Shown: positions 51,392 through 62,098 of the stretch, in pieces | Position numbering within the stretch: the first letter of the stretch is position 1 | Layout: each line of letters opens with the position of its first letter | Source of the DNA: Gyrodactylus bullatarudis | Taxonomy: Eukaryota > Platyhelminthes > Monogenea > Gyrodactylidea > Gyrodactylidae | Assembly (NCBI GenBank): GCA_012064415.1 | Contig: SSNU01000137.1 | Location: forward strand, 1-64,000 | Length of the DNA stretch: 64,000 nucleotides | Direction of reading: 5' to 3' | Made by a program: the position numbers and the translations under genes | The notes under the pieces: generated by a model | What the model saw: the letters and a program-made list of their open reading frames with translations, nothing else | What the model was told of the DNA's origin: nothing | Databases searched by the model: none

Positions 51392-54300
51392 TCATCTTAA
51401 AGGGTTTTTGAATTTGGTATGCCAAACTAGAATCTAAATAAATAAATGTTTCATTATTGAACTAACCTTTTGACATCCATTCGCTAGTGGCTCCATTTCT
51501 CGCCAATCCCTGAAGCCAAGATCTTTAAGGAAGCAAGTTTCTAGTAAGGTCACACATTTAAGATTGAAAAATGCTTTTTGTGATAAAATCCTATTTAGAC
51601 TGACAGCAAATCCAGCCATGTCTACAGGGAATTCTCTGTCTGGCCTAAAAAATGAACGCATTCTTATAATTTTACCACGATTTTTTGATGATGTTATACA
51701 GCCTTCCCAAGGTATACCTCCTGAAAATCCGACTGGGAGTGTAGATAATTTTTTTGTTTTTCTAATCTAAATAATATTATATATATTATATTTTTTTGAA
51801 GATTAAGTGTTTCTTGAGTAAAAAAATTTACTAAAAATTATTTAACCCTTGCATGGTAAATGAGGTCTGCCGATTTTCCACTTGCTTATTGGCTCAATTC
51901 TCACACAAGTTATCAAACCAATCTTTCTGGATTCCCTCTCAACACGGATTTGTGCCTAATAAAAGCACGGCTACTAATTAAATCACATTTATTGATACCA
52001 CTAGTGATTATATATACAAGAAAATACCGGTCTTAGTCATATTTCTAGATATGTTCTGGGCACCAACAAATATGTTATCAATTGGATCTTTACATTTTTT
52101 TCTACAAAGAAACAAATAGTTAAAGTTGGTAATGTATCTTCAAGTCAAAATCTAATCCCATCTGGAGTTCCTCAGGGTTCAATAATTGGTTCCATGCTTT
52201 TCAACCTAGTTTTTGCATCCATTCGCCCTTCGAAACAACTTGTTCATTATTTCAAATACGCTGACGATTTAAAAGTTGTTATCCCGAATCCATCCAATCA
52301 GTCCATCCTTTGTGAATCTATGTTACTAGGACCATACTCGCCTAATCTGGATGTGTCCTTATTGCTGGTAATCGTCACTAAAATACAAGACTTAGGCATT
52401 CTTTACAAAAATAAACTCCAAACTAAATATCACTTGACCACTCTACTATCCCAGCATTACAATCTGAGACAAAAACGTGTCTTCTCCATTTTTTAATCAA
52501 ATATTCTCCCGATTACATGTAGATTCTAAATTGATAGTAAAAATATCCCTAATGAAAACATTAAAACATAAATTTCTATTCCAAAATATCTGACTCGACG
52601 TCATCCCTATTAGGGATACTAACGAATAAAATTTGAAAAGTACTCAAGTTTGTAAAAGATGAAGAAAATATTACAGAGTCTGTAATACAGACCCGAAAAT
52701 ATTAAGTTAGTTGATATGAAGATGGTAATTTATGATTCTCGAAAAATTCTCAATTTTTTCATTACGAATCTCAAGTAAACGTCAAACTTCGAAAAATTTT
52801 GTTGATTTCAAAGTGAGAGAATGATCAAAAGTTGATTTAGAAGTCGATTAGATAATGAAACTGATTTTGACGATAAAAAAATTTGATAAACTCGTGATTT
52901 TTCAAGAATCATCATAACTTCACTGATTTCCAAACAGTAGGAATCAAAATTTGATTTTCATAAAATGATGGGATAATTCTCGAAATTTGATTACTTTGAC
53001 TAATCATGATACTAAAAAACCAACTTTTGATCAATCCCTAAAGATAATTAAGTCTAAATTTTAGACTCTAAAATAGGCTTTGTTTGTCTCTCAAACGAGT
53101 TTTCTTCTAAACTATGAGAACTCTAGTATGCGATTACTCATTTGAACGATCATTGTCCCAAATAATCATTTTTTTATCTTCAATTCTGTTGAAAAATCAA
53201 ATATATTATTACTATTTCCAATTCATCAAATATATATATATTTGTTAGCATAAGAAATCAAGGTATAGTGTAAAATTTTGTTCTAAAAATATGCTTACTT
53301 CATGAAATAATTCAGGATGGTATGTGTTGTCATCATCAGCAAAGTAGACAATATTATTCTTGTTAGTGAATAAATATTGGTTTTCAATCAAGAATAATAT
53401 GGCCTTATTTCGTTGGATAACTCCTCTCGGTTCAATTCCCTGATAGAGCATGTATGGCTCATAGCGAGTATTTAAATGGACTATGTTAACTGGACATTCA
53501 TGGACAAATTGAACCACTAATCTGGATGAAAGTTATGTATTTTGTTAAAATGATAAAAAAATCTTTAAAAACTATTGCTAGAGGTATCTTGCGTTGGTAT
53601 TAGCAACTGGGATACATAAAAATAATTGCTCATAAAGATCGATAAAATGAGGAGAGTAAATCATTAGATAGGTATTTAATATGCGAGAAACCTGTTTACC
53701 AAATTTAGTTTTTTTATTTATCAGTTTATCACGAAATTACAAGTTTGAGTAAGTTCATAATCTAAACTTTCATCTCACCTCTTTCAAATGGATATAATTT
53801 GCTGATCAGGATATCACCATTCATCTTTAACCCTTTCGGTGCCGAGACTATTTCACAATTTTTATAAAAACCAAAATTTAGCTATGAAGATACCAAGTTA
53901 TTTGGCCAAAAATATTACTAATGCAAGCTCATATTTTGGGCTTCAATTTAAACTATAATTGATCCAGAAACCTACCAAACTAGTAGAGTTATGAAGGTTA
54001 AAAAAAAGTTTTTTCTGACTGAAATATTCACGTAAATTTTCAAATACGTCCGAAAATCCTCTTAAAATCATATTTTGGGAATAAGAAAAAAGATTATATT
54101 GAAGGCCATATGTACATTTCACAAAGCATCATCAGTGGCAATACTTTAAAAATGATATAAGTTAAAAATTCATTGAAGATAATTTACAAATTATGAAAGA
54201 AATAGTAAAAGTCAAAGAAAATCAGAATATAATGTGAGCTGAAAAAACACCAAAACTCTCCAATAAGTAGCAACAGTGGAGAGAAAAGTGAAAAAGCTCA

Positions 54301-56049
54301 CATAGGCCAAGGTAGTTGAAGATTATAAGAATAGTTTTTTTGAACACATAAGTTTGGTTTATATCGATTAATGAAGAATTTCTCCTTCACCCAAACGTCT
54401 GTACTGTCATCCCCTGCATTTTTGTATAAGATGGAAAAATTTGAAATTGAAGCTTCATGCCCGTCCTGTCTTAGATGCCTGGTCACCGCTGTGTCTTTCT
54501 TAAGATGATCGTTCCCTCTAGTTGACAACTTCCTAATTGTACGACCTATATAAGTAGCTCCACAGTCACATTGGAATTTATAAAAAAAAGTTGGAAAATG
54601 GACATTGGCACCAAAAGGGTTAAGGAAAGTTTTAAAAATTTTGACAAAATTTGTACAAATATCAATAATTTCAATGATTATAAATTTTCGTATGAATGAT
54701 AAAGTAGCAGTAGACAAAGAGATATATTAATCAATTTATTGTTGAAAATAACTCAAGAAAAGAATTTAGAATAAATAATTACATACTTGAGGCTTTTAGC
54801 ACAAACTCAATACTTGAAATATTTTAATTGAAGTACAGTATTTACAGTAATAATTTATCAATTTGAATAGGAGACTTTTCAAAAATTCCTCATGTCAATA
54901 AATACATTCATTAAACAGACAGAAATTGAGGAAAATTTTTTTTGGAAAATTGTTACAGTACTTTTAGGAATATCCTGAATCGAGTTAACAAACTCATTTT
55001 TAATGCCTATAACTCCAATCCAGGATACCCAAGAAAAATATAGAAAATTTCATAATCAAGAGCTAGTTTATATGAACTTTTATCAGGGGATAAATTTTAA
55101 TGACTTTTGGAAAACAAATGTCCCGGATCTTTTTTTCTTTCAAGATAATCTTCATCAACCTCTAAAAATTATAGCCCATAGTATTAATAGAATTTATTCA
55201 ACTTTCAATGAGCATCCAACCATTTCTTTTTCGATCCGACAAGAATGAATACTGCCAGTATTATACTGGTTTAGCAATCCGAGATGTTTTTAAAATTCCC
55301 TATTATATTCAGGTGTTTGGTTTGCTTCAAAAGAATCAAATGATACAAATAAATTTAAAAAATGATTTGTGTTGCCTTCGAAATCAGATGAGAAGGCCAT
55401 TCTCAGAAGGGTATCCTATATTTATAGTGAAAATAGCAAAAAATCTCAGAAATCAAAAGGGCTTCATGAAAGCCGTATAATTGAAATTTATTCATGGTTC
55501 AAATAAAGCTAGTTAATATGAAGATCGGGATTTATGATTTTTACAAAATTCTCAATTTAAAAAATTCAATTTATGAAAATTATAGCATATTTCAAATCTC
55601 GAGTCGAGCTATCCATCCGCCAGATATCCATAATTTAGAATTTTGAGTTGTCAATTTTTGTTGATTTCAAAGTGAGAGAGGGATTCGAAAGTTGAATTAA
55701 GTTAAAGAACTTTTAGTCAAAGAAATAAAATTTTGAGAATGATCCCATCGTATTGTGAAAATCGTATTTTTTCAAAATTGTTATAATGCAAAAATTATGT
55801 CAGTAGCCTTTATCACTAAGTAGTCAAACTAACGTACTCTGTCTTGTAGTAACTATCTTCAACAATGATCCATGTACAATTAGAAATTAGAGATAACAAT
55901 GTACACATTTGTACGAGAGCAGGATATTGTACATTTCTGTAATACGTTGGTGTGATGACTATCAAGTCACTGTTATCCTTATCTGTATTCGGAAAAATTG
56001 AACATATTTGAACCATGAATATAATCCAGGATATCAGCATGATTGTCAT
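51392..56049 (-). CDS. Beta-1,3-glucuronosyltransferase, GlcAT family (paralogue A)
   Basis: Exons in transcript order: 56049-55838, 53521-53299, 51766-51467 and 51433-51392 (258 aa). Glycosyltransferase family 43, which transfers glucuronic acid from UDP-GlcA to galactose in the Golgi, for example in the proteoglycan linker. Motifs: N-terminal hydrophobic anchor (MLISWIIFMVQICS), LIVITPTYYR, PRGVIQRNKAI, the DXD motif in VYFADDDNTYHPELF, FPVDMAGFAVSLNRIL, the acidic LLETCFL segment matching the catalytic-base region, and LVWHTKF at the end. The stem is very short, so the protein is smaller than B3GAT1-3. Intron 1 (2.3 kb) holds a Penelope-like fragment and intron 2 (1.5 kb) a LINE fragment. 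The last intron is only 33 nt. Exon structure equals paralogue B. The exact GlcAT-I/P/S subtype cannot be assigned. Confidence 0.92.
51434..51466 (-). other. Ultrashort last intron of glucuronosyltransferase A (33 nt)
   Basis: Minus strand, begins GTTAGT and ends ATTTAG. The same position in paralogue B has a 59-nt intron. The conserved ILVWHTK follows immediately. Retention gives an in-frame TAG formed by the acceptor itself. Confidence 0.9.
51900..52498 (+). pseudogene. Non-LTR (LINE) reverse transcriptase fragment
   Basis: Broken frames read QHGFVPNKSTATN, then PVLVIFLDM, then SGVPQGSIIGSMLFNLVF and FKYADDLKVV. These are the successive RT blocks of jockey/CR1-type LINEs, including the catalytic YADD. 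Stops and frameshifts separate the blocks, and a stretch between the LDM block and SGVPQGS is damaged. Located in intron 2 of glucuronosyltransferase A, in the opposite orientation to the host gene. Confidence 0.82.
52715..53040. mobile_element. Decayed copy of the 16.9-kb foldback family
   Basis: Shares TGAAGATGGTAATTTATGAT, TTCTCAATTTTTTCATTA and TTTCAAAGTGAGAGAATGAT with the family. The middle is deleted or diverged. Confidence 0.55.
54095..54144 (-). ncRNA. Hammerhead-ribozyme-like motif downstream of the PLE endonuclease
   Basis: Minus strand: CTGATGA at 54135-54129 and GAAA at 54120-54117. Helix III is a 3-bp hairpin ATG-TA-CAT ending in U110, A109 as the cleavage triplet AUA. Helix I pairs GCCA with TGGC and, after an internal loop, GTATT with AATAT. 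A very short stem III with a looped stem I is the Penelope-type hammerhead layout. Stem II is weak (GC/GU around TTT with a bulged T), so activity is doubtful. Confidence 0.4.
54298..54590 (-). pseudogene. Penelope-like element, GIY-YIG endonuclease domain
   Basis: Open frame on the minus strand with a cysteine-bearing GIY-YIG start (FYKFQCDCGATYIGRT), LSTRGNDHL, then VTRHLRQDGH and VKEKFFINRYKPNL, ending in LPWPM and TGA. This is the EN(+) Penelope-like retroelement endonuclease domain, which nicks target DNA. The reverse transcriptase that should precede it is missing, so the copy is 5'-truncated. The longer open frame to 54717 runs into the host element and is not PLE sequence. Confidence 0.85.
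55003..55480 (+). other. Two overlapping open frames, unrecognised
   Basis: Frames 55003-55248 and 55208-55480 overlap by 41 bp and have mixed, non-repetitive composition (for example FHNQELVYMNFYQGINF, then YYTGLAIRDVFKIPYYIQVF). This could be one old coding unit with a frameshift, perhaps from a mobile element, lying antisense in intron 1 of glucuronosyltransferase A. No family was recognised and no splice support was found. Confidence 0.25.
55512..55770. mobile_element. Decayed copy of the 16.9-kb foldback family
   Basis: Shares AATATGAAGATCGGGATTTA, TTTTTACAAAATTCTCAATT and TTGATTTCAAAGTGAGAGAG with the family. It lies directly next to exon 1 of glucuronosyltransferase A. Confidence 0.6.
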
Positions 56050-57578
56050 TCAAAGATGCATTAGGTTGTATCTGATAGTTTGAGTTTAAAGTTATTGTTT
56101 TCCACTAAATAATATAAAAATAGAATTGTAATTCAAAATAATGAAATTTGATTGGATAATTTGTAAAAATCTACCTTTATTGGTTAATTAAGAAAAGTAT
56201 CTTCCTGCTAGCAGATAAAATACGCAAATTAATTTATCTTTACTATAATGTGAAACAAACTTGATAATTATAATCTTTTAAATTTAAGGATTTGAAAAAT
56301 ATAATTTCAGCTTCATTCATTTTGTGTTAACAAAATATTATCAAGTATTTCCAGTGACTGGTAAATTACCAGGTTGAGTGAACCAACCCATGTATACAAA
56401 TTTTGATTCAATCATTTACTCATAAGTATTAATTTTTAATTAAATCTAAAACAGCTGTGGTCTGATTTGACAGTTTTTTATGCAAATCAACCTTAAAAAT
56501 CCTTGTACAGAACTCAGAGGGTTTCTTATTGCAGTCGATCGTAATGAATGTTATTTTTCGGGTATAACTTTTGGACTCATTAATACTTCTGGCATTACTT
56601 CAAACCTTAAATTTACCAAGTATGTACATTGCTATAACCTTCCATTACAACCTATGTAAGATGTCCAGAATCCCCTCTTCCTGGATCGAATTTAAGGCTT
56701 TAAATCGTACATTCATACATACCTACCTTAGGGAGTAGAAAGCCATTTCTCCGTATCTGACAGCATTTTATCCTTTAGCAGAATTAAACTTTCATTGACG
56801 TTCAAATTTGATTCATGAGTTCTGCAAATTCTGGTTCTGGATCCATTGAGGATAAAGATTGAAAATAACTTGTACCGGTTGGCTCTGTTACTTCTTGATA
56901 AGAAAAATAGAAATTGATCACTTTTCCGAAAAATTGCTTTAGGAAGAGTAGCTTTGATACCCGAATGTAATGAATCGTATCTTTATTTTGTAATGAATAA
57001 GACCTTGAGTCCATTCGTTAGTTTGAAATTTCGAAAAGTCCTAAAAAGTCTATTTTTTCCAAGAGACAAGGATTATGAATTTGCTAACAAAAATAATTTT
57101 GCTTGATCCGGATCAAAGTTATAAAGTCTTAGAACGGTCTATTTTCATCTTAAGGTTTTAAAAATTTCTGGTCCTAAATTTTTGGTCTTAAATTACAATT
57201 CTGGTTATTATTTATAACATGTAAAGGTAGGAAAATTCGGGAATATGAGAGGTTGACTGTTCATTAGGGTAATACAAAATTTTATTTTCCCCGAAGAATG
57301 TTCTATGCCTTAGTCAAAAATTGATGTTTTAACCATGAAAAACACATTTTTGAAAATCAAAATGAAAATTTTTCATGTTCTGATAAACAAAAATCCGATT
57401 TTCCCTAAAATCAACAAAGTTTACCTAATTTCCTGGGACTTTCTTCCAACATGTGAAAGAACACTCAATTTTTATTATAAGCCCTATTTTTATTTAAAAA
57501 TGTTGCAAAAACTATTCAAAAATTTATTTCGAGAGAGAAACTCTTTGATCTCTGTTTTTAGTTGAGCTACAGATAATT
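56050..57578. other. Intergenic between the glucuronosyltransferases, nothing recognised
   Basis: Contains the promoter side of paralogue A. A 70-codon minus-strand frame at 56802-57014 and a plus-strand frame at 57335-57565 have no support. Confidence 0.4.
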
Positions 57579-59170
57579 CCATGAGTAAAAAGGGGGTTGA
57601 TGCCAGTTATAAGAATATAGCGCTTTTATTTCGTGGCATACTCATCAGCTTTTACATGCCAGATTTATATAAAGAAAATTGTGTACAAAATCTTGGTTTT
57701 AGCTCTCATTGGTTGTTCTCTGGTGCGTATGTATAATAATAACATAGACTCTTTGGGGTGTATGAGTGATATCTATCCCTATCACATTTGACTCTGTAAT
57801 ATGACTAATAGTGCAATGAGTCATTAATGACTAATGTTCGTAATGTTATATAATGCATTCACAGGACCCCGTAAGTCCCCCGAAACATTTGGATAAACAT
57901 GCTTTCATCTGTAATCGAAGTAATCTTTCTTACACTACAATTCTTTTTTTATGTGTGATATCAGATCGTATACTGCCAATCTTTTGTGTATTGTTTTCCT
58001 GATAGGGTGAGCAATATGAAATTGTTAGATGAAATGATACTTAATATTCGCACAGACGTCAACTAACTTTTGAATAATGGTAAAGCCTCATTGGATATTT
58101 CTTCTAATCTTGGTAACTCCATGACTCGATACACAAAGATTCTATGATTAGATTAAGGTTTAATTGCTAAATAACGACAAACCAATTGATTAGAATTTCA
58201 AAAGAATCTATGCGAAAAAGACTGCGAAAAGGCAGAGAATCTCAACTTTAAATAGTTTTTGTTGATTATCAAAAAACCATCTTAGTGAAATTGAGTTTAA
58301 GGGAGTGAATCAAATCAGATGAAAGCATGTTTATCCAAATGTTTCGGGGGACTTACGGGGTCCTGTGAATGCATTATATACATTACGAACATTAGTCATT
58401 AATGACTCATTGCACAAGTGATATGGATAATAACCCCACCCCATGTGAGAAAAATAGTCAGAAAGATTTTCTCAATATTTAATTCTGATTTTCAATTTCA
58501 AGAAGATTTTTAAAGTTGTTTTCTGCAAATTCTATTAGAAATAGCCCTACTAAACATGGTATGGAAATGATCAGCGGAAAAATCTCTTTCGAAAGGTATT
58601 AATTTAGTTGAAAATTAATTTTTAGCCTATTTTTGGGTAAATATGTCTGCTTACAAGTAGTCACGATTTACGAAAGAGATTTTTGAGGGGTAGAAATTAG
58701 GGGGATAACTTTTAAACAGTTATTAAAGAGGGAGTACTGTAATAACAATAGAAATTATGTACAAAGGGGTGGGTAGTGTTACTAATTGAAAACACAAAGT
58801 AATGTGAAAATATGAGGTATAAATATAATGGTTACATCTGTGAAAAATATTTGGTGATCTTATTTTGTCCTAAGTCATCATCTGATCTGTTTCTTTTTCT
58901 TGGGGTTGATACCAGTGTTGGTTGCGAATTGGTCAGTGTTGGTCTTGGTAGAACCAGTGGTTTCACGAATTTCTTTTGGATACATAGATTTGGCTTTTGT
59001 TTCTCTATGTATAATGCTGTAATAATTATTATTATTGATTATAATCAATAATACCAAGATTTTGTACACAATTTTCTTTATATAAATCTGGCATGTAAAA
59101 GCTGATGAGTATGCCACGAAATAAAAGCGCTATATTCTTATAACTGGCATCAACCCCCTTTTTACTCATG
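57579..59170. mobile_element. 1.6-kb terminal-inverted-repeat element with a nested one
   Basis: Arms 57579-57696 and 59053-59170 are inverted copies of about 118 bp, nearly identical. The ends read CCATGAGTAAAAAGGGGGTT, and the arms include ATAGCGCTTTTATTTCGTGG. No transposase is visible inside. The open frames at 58812-59256 are repeat-derived. A second inverted-repeat element sits inside at 57811-58415. No clear target duplication was found. Confidence 0.78.
57811..58415. mobile_element. Nested 605-bp inverted-repeat element
   Basis: Arms 57811-57911 and 58316-58415 are nearly perfect inverted copies of about 100 bp. They include GTGCAATGAGTCATTAATGA at the outer ends and TCCCCCGAAACATTTGGATA further in. 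The interior of about 400 bp has no coding capacity. Confidence 0.78.
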
Positions 59171-59814
59171 GTATTCAAAAATCTCAATTTTGTCCTTTCT
59201 CGTAGTGAAATTAATTGAAAAAATCTTGGCGCGTGTTCAAAAATTGTCATCTTCAATCGAGATTTTGTATATCAGAACAAACTCGAAAACATATGGTTTT
59301 ACATGAAAAAATGCTTAGTTTTCGTTAATCTTCAAAATGAGATTAAGGCTGGGAAAAGTTGAAAAATTTGGCCTACTCTACCGTTCATACAATTGAAGAT
59401 ACATATAATTTTTAAGAGAGTTACTTATCGGTTTATTATGTATATTAAAACTAATTATAAGAATAAACATGCATTTAATGAAGTCAAAATAAACTTTAGA
59501 AATAAAAAATTATTATCCTCACAGTGTATTCAAATAAGAAAATTGGATCAAGGTTTTGAATGTTGTTCTATTTCAAATTATCCACAAACTGAGTCATTTT
59601 CAGTACAAAAATCCAGAATCTGGGCAAAATTTAAATGAGCATTTCTACTAGATATTTCCTATCCAATGGAGTGAGTTAGAGAATTGATTTTTATGCAAAT
59701 TAGAAGACCCTTGACCTTTTCTTTATTGAAAAATAAATAAAACCTCATCAACTAGGTCACAAAGAAATTTCAAGATAAAAAACCTTCATTCTTTACTAGA
59801 AGTTTTATTTCCGG
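59171..59814. other. 3' flank of glucuronosyltransferase B
   Basis: Non-coding. A minus-strand AATAAA at 59809-59804 lies just after the stop codon at 59815 and is a likely polyadenylation signal. The plus-strand frame at 59393-59638 has no support. Confidence 0.45.
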
Positions 59815-62098
59815 TTACTTGTCCATGTAATATTTAGTATGCCAAACCAAAATCTGAAAAAAGAAGATTTAATAAGTACTAATTTATATTTTGAATAGTT
59901 AAATCAACCAACCCTTTGACATCCATCTGCCAACGGTTCCATTTCTTTCCAATTCTTATAGCCAAGATCTCTTATAAAGCATGGTTCCAGTCTTGTTACA
60001 CAATCTACGTTAAAATAGGCTTGATAAGAGAGAATTCTGTCCAGATTTATTGCAAAAGCAGCCATATCCACAGGAAATATTCTGCTAGGCATAAAGTAGA
60101 CATGCATTTTATCTATTGTTGTCCTGTTTTTTGCAATTGTTACACAGCCTTCCCAAGGTATCCCTCCCGAATATCCTACAGGTAAAGTTGCAATGCTCTT
60201 TGTTTTTTTCAACTAAATTTTGAAATAAAATTCATTTTAAAAATCTATAAATAAATTTTGAAAATTTTCAAGAAATTCTGCCGTTATTGTGAATTTTGAA
60301 AATTCCCACTTTATTGAAAAATGAGGTATTCTTCAAATAAACTTAAAAAACTCACTTCGTTGAATAGGTCTGGGTGGTATGTGTTGTCATCATCAGCGAA
60401 ATAGACAGTATGCCTCATATGTTTGAATAAATGTTTATTTTCACGAATAAAATACAATGCCTTATTTCTTTGAATAACTCCTTTGGATTTACTTTGCTGT
60501 AAAGCTAACTCATCGAATCGAGCATTTAAATGGACAATGTTCACTGGACACTCTTGAACGAATTCTCTGACCAGTCTTTAATAATTAAAAAATATAAGAG
60601 GAGATATTTTTTTCTATTTCAAAATAATTTTTTAATGAAAAGAATGAAGTCGATATTTCAATTCTATTATCATTCATTCCCTAATACAATGTATAATATA
60701 CATATTTTTCAGTGAATTTATAACAGCTTTTCTTTAAATCAAGATTTTATAAGTGACAGTTATAATATCAAATGTCCTCTTTAACAAAAACTCTCTAATA
60801 GGTTTTGGGGTCAAAATTTTGGAATCTATAATTAGAACTATGTTTCTCATCATTTGAATTCTTCTCATTTTAGGCTGATAAACTGGAGTCATGCTGGAGT
60901 TAAAATCAAACGAAAGATTTTTGAATAATTATAATTAATTATAAGTGATTCAACAGCCTGATTATTAGGTGTTATTTTATTTAAGGTATTAACAAAGATC
61001 AGCGATATTGATCCAGTATTTGGCTTATCTAAGAGGACGCTAAATTGATTGTGCTATCTTACAATTTCTAGTATATACAGTAATATATTTAAATAGACCA
61101 TAATAGGAAATAAATATTACTCTAAAACCTTCTTGATTTACATTGGCTCATGCGGAATACGCCCGAACTAGATCTCATAATTTCATATTTTAACTTTATA
61201 ACGTAAATAAATTGTACAGATTAATTTAATTAGAGATTTATACAATAATTATTAAATGATACAGATTTCGGATCGCTTCTGTATTGCAATTGTTTAATTT
61301 TATAAGAGAATGTAAACAAGGGGTGCTTATAAGAATATTTTCATATTTTTAATGTCATATCTCTCCAGAGTACAACATTTAATTTTTGATTGATTATGAA
61401 ACTTATCCCTTAAAGTTACAGAAAATTATTTTTATGACTCATTTGATGATTCTGCTACTATTTTTAGTTCAGGACTCATCGATCAAGAATCGGCTATATC
61501 TCACGTACTTAGCAGATAGGGCTAAATCAATCGAATATTTGAATTCTACTTTTTTTTAACTTTTTATCGACGACCTTGAAAGATTGGTTGCTCAAAAAAG
61601 TTTTTATCAAAAATTTAATTTTTGAAAAAATCGCAGAACTTTACCTTTTAGAAATTTCAAGCAAAGATTTAAGCATGAATAAAATACTCAGATTTTGTTC
61701 ATTAGAAAGAGTTTGGTGCTCTAGGCTTCAGTAGGTTGAAAAAAAAATTAAATTAAAATTAAAATTAACAAAAGAATGATACCAGTGGAATATCAGACTG
61801 TTCTATTCAGCGAATGAAGCTATATATTTAAAGTTTTACTAAACTTGTTTCATGAGATTATCAAAGACACTTACTCAGTCTCTGTATAAGAATCTTCAAT
61901 TATTATCCATGTAACATCCTCAACATTTGAAAGAGAAGCACACATCTGAATCAGAATAGGTCTCTGTAAAATTCTGTAATAGGTTGGAGTTATAATGATC
62001 AGGCCACTTTTTTCATTCTCCTCTTTAACCAATGCAATTTCACAATTTGATATTGACAAATAAATTAGGGATATAATCAAAAGTGTCTTTTCCCTCAT
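59815..62098 (-). CDS. Beta-1,3-glucuronosyltransferase, GlcAT family (paralogue B)
   Basis: Exons in transcript order: 62098-61875, 60575-60356, 60212-59913 and 59853-59815 (260 aa). Same family-43 architecture and identical intron positions and phases as paralogue A about 6 kb away, so the pair is a tandem duplication. Motifs: hydrophobic N-terminus (LLIISLIYLSISNC), LIIITPTYYRILQRP, SKGVIQRNKALYFI, DXD in VYFADDDNTYHPDLF, GGIPWEG, FPVDMAAFAINLDRIL, RLEPCFIRDLG with the acidic residue, and LVWHTKYY at the C-terminus. It should act in the Golgi as a UDP-glucuronate transferase to galactose. The short stem is shared with A. All key motifs are intact, so both copies are probably functional. 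Confidence 0.93.

Larger units (their letters stand above)
53831..54619. mobile_element. TTAA-flanked element with piggyBac-like ends, host of a Penelope fragment
   Basis: Left end CCCTTTCGGTGCC and right end (read inward) CCCTTTTGGTGCC form a 13-bp inverted repeat, flanked by TTAA at 53827-53830 and 54620-54623. The interior contains the Penelope-like GIY-YIG fragment almost up to the right end. The Penelope element therefore probably inserted into an older non-autonomous element. Confidence 0.72.

Noticed and set aside
59090..59170. CTGATGAG followed by CGAAA in the arm of the 1.6-kb element, looking like a hammerhead core
   Set aside because: No helix I can be formed next to a valid NUH cleavage triplet. 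The pairing available is the element's own inverted-repeat structure.
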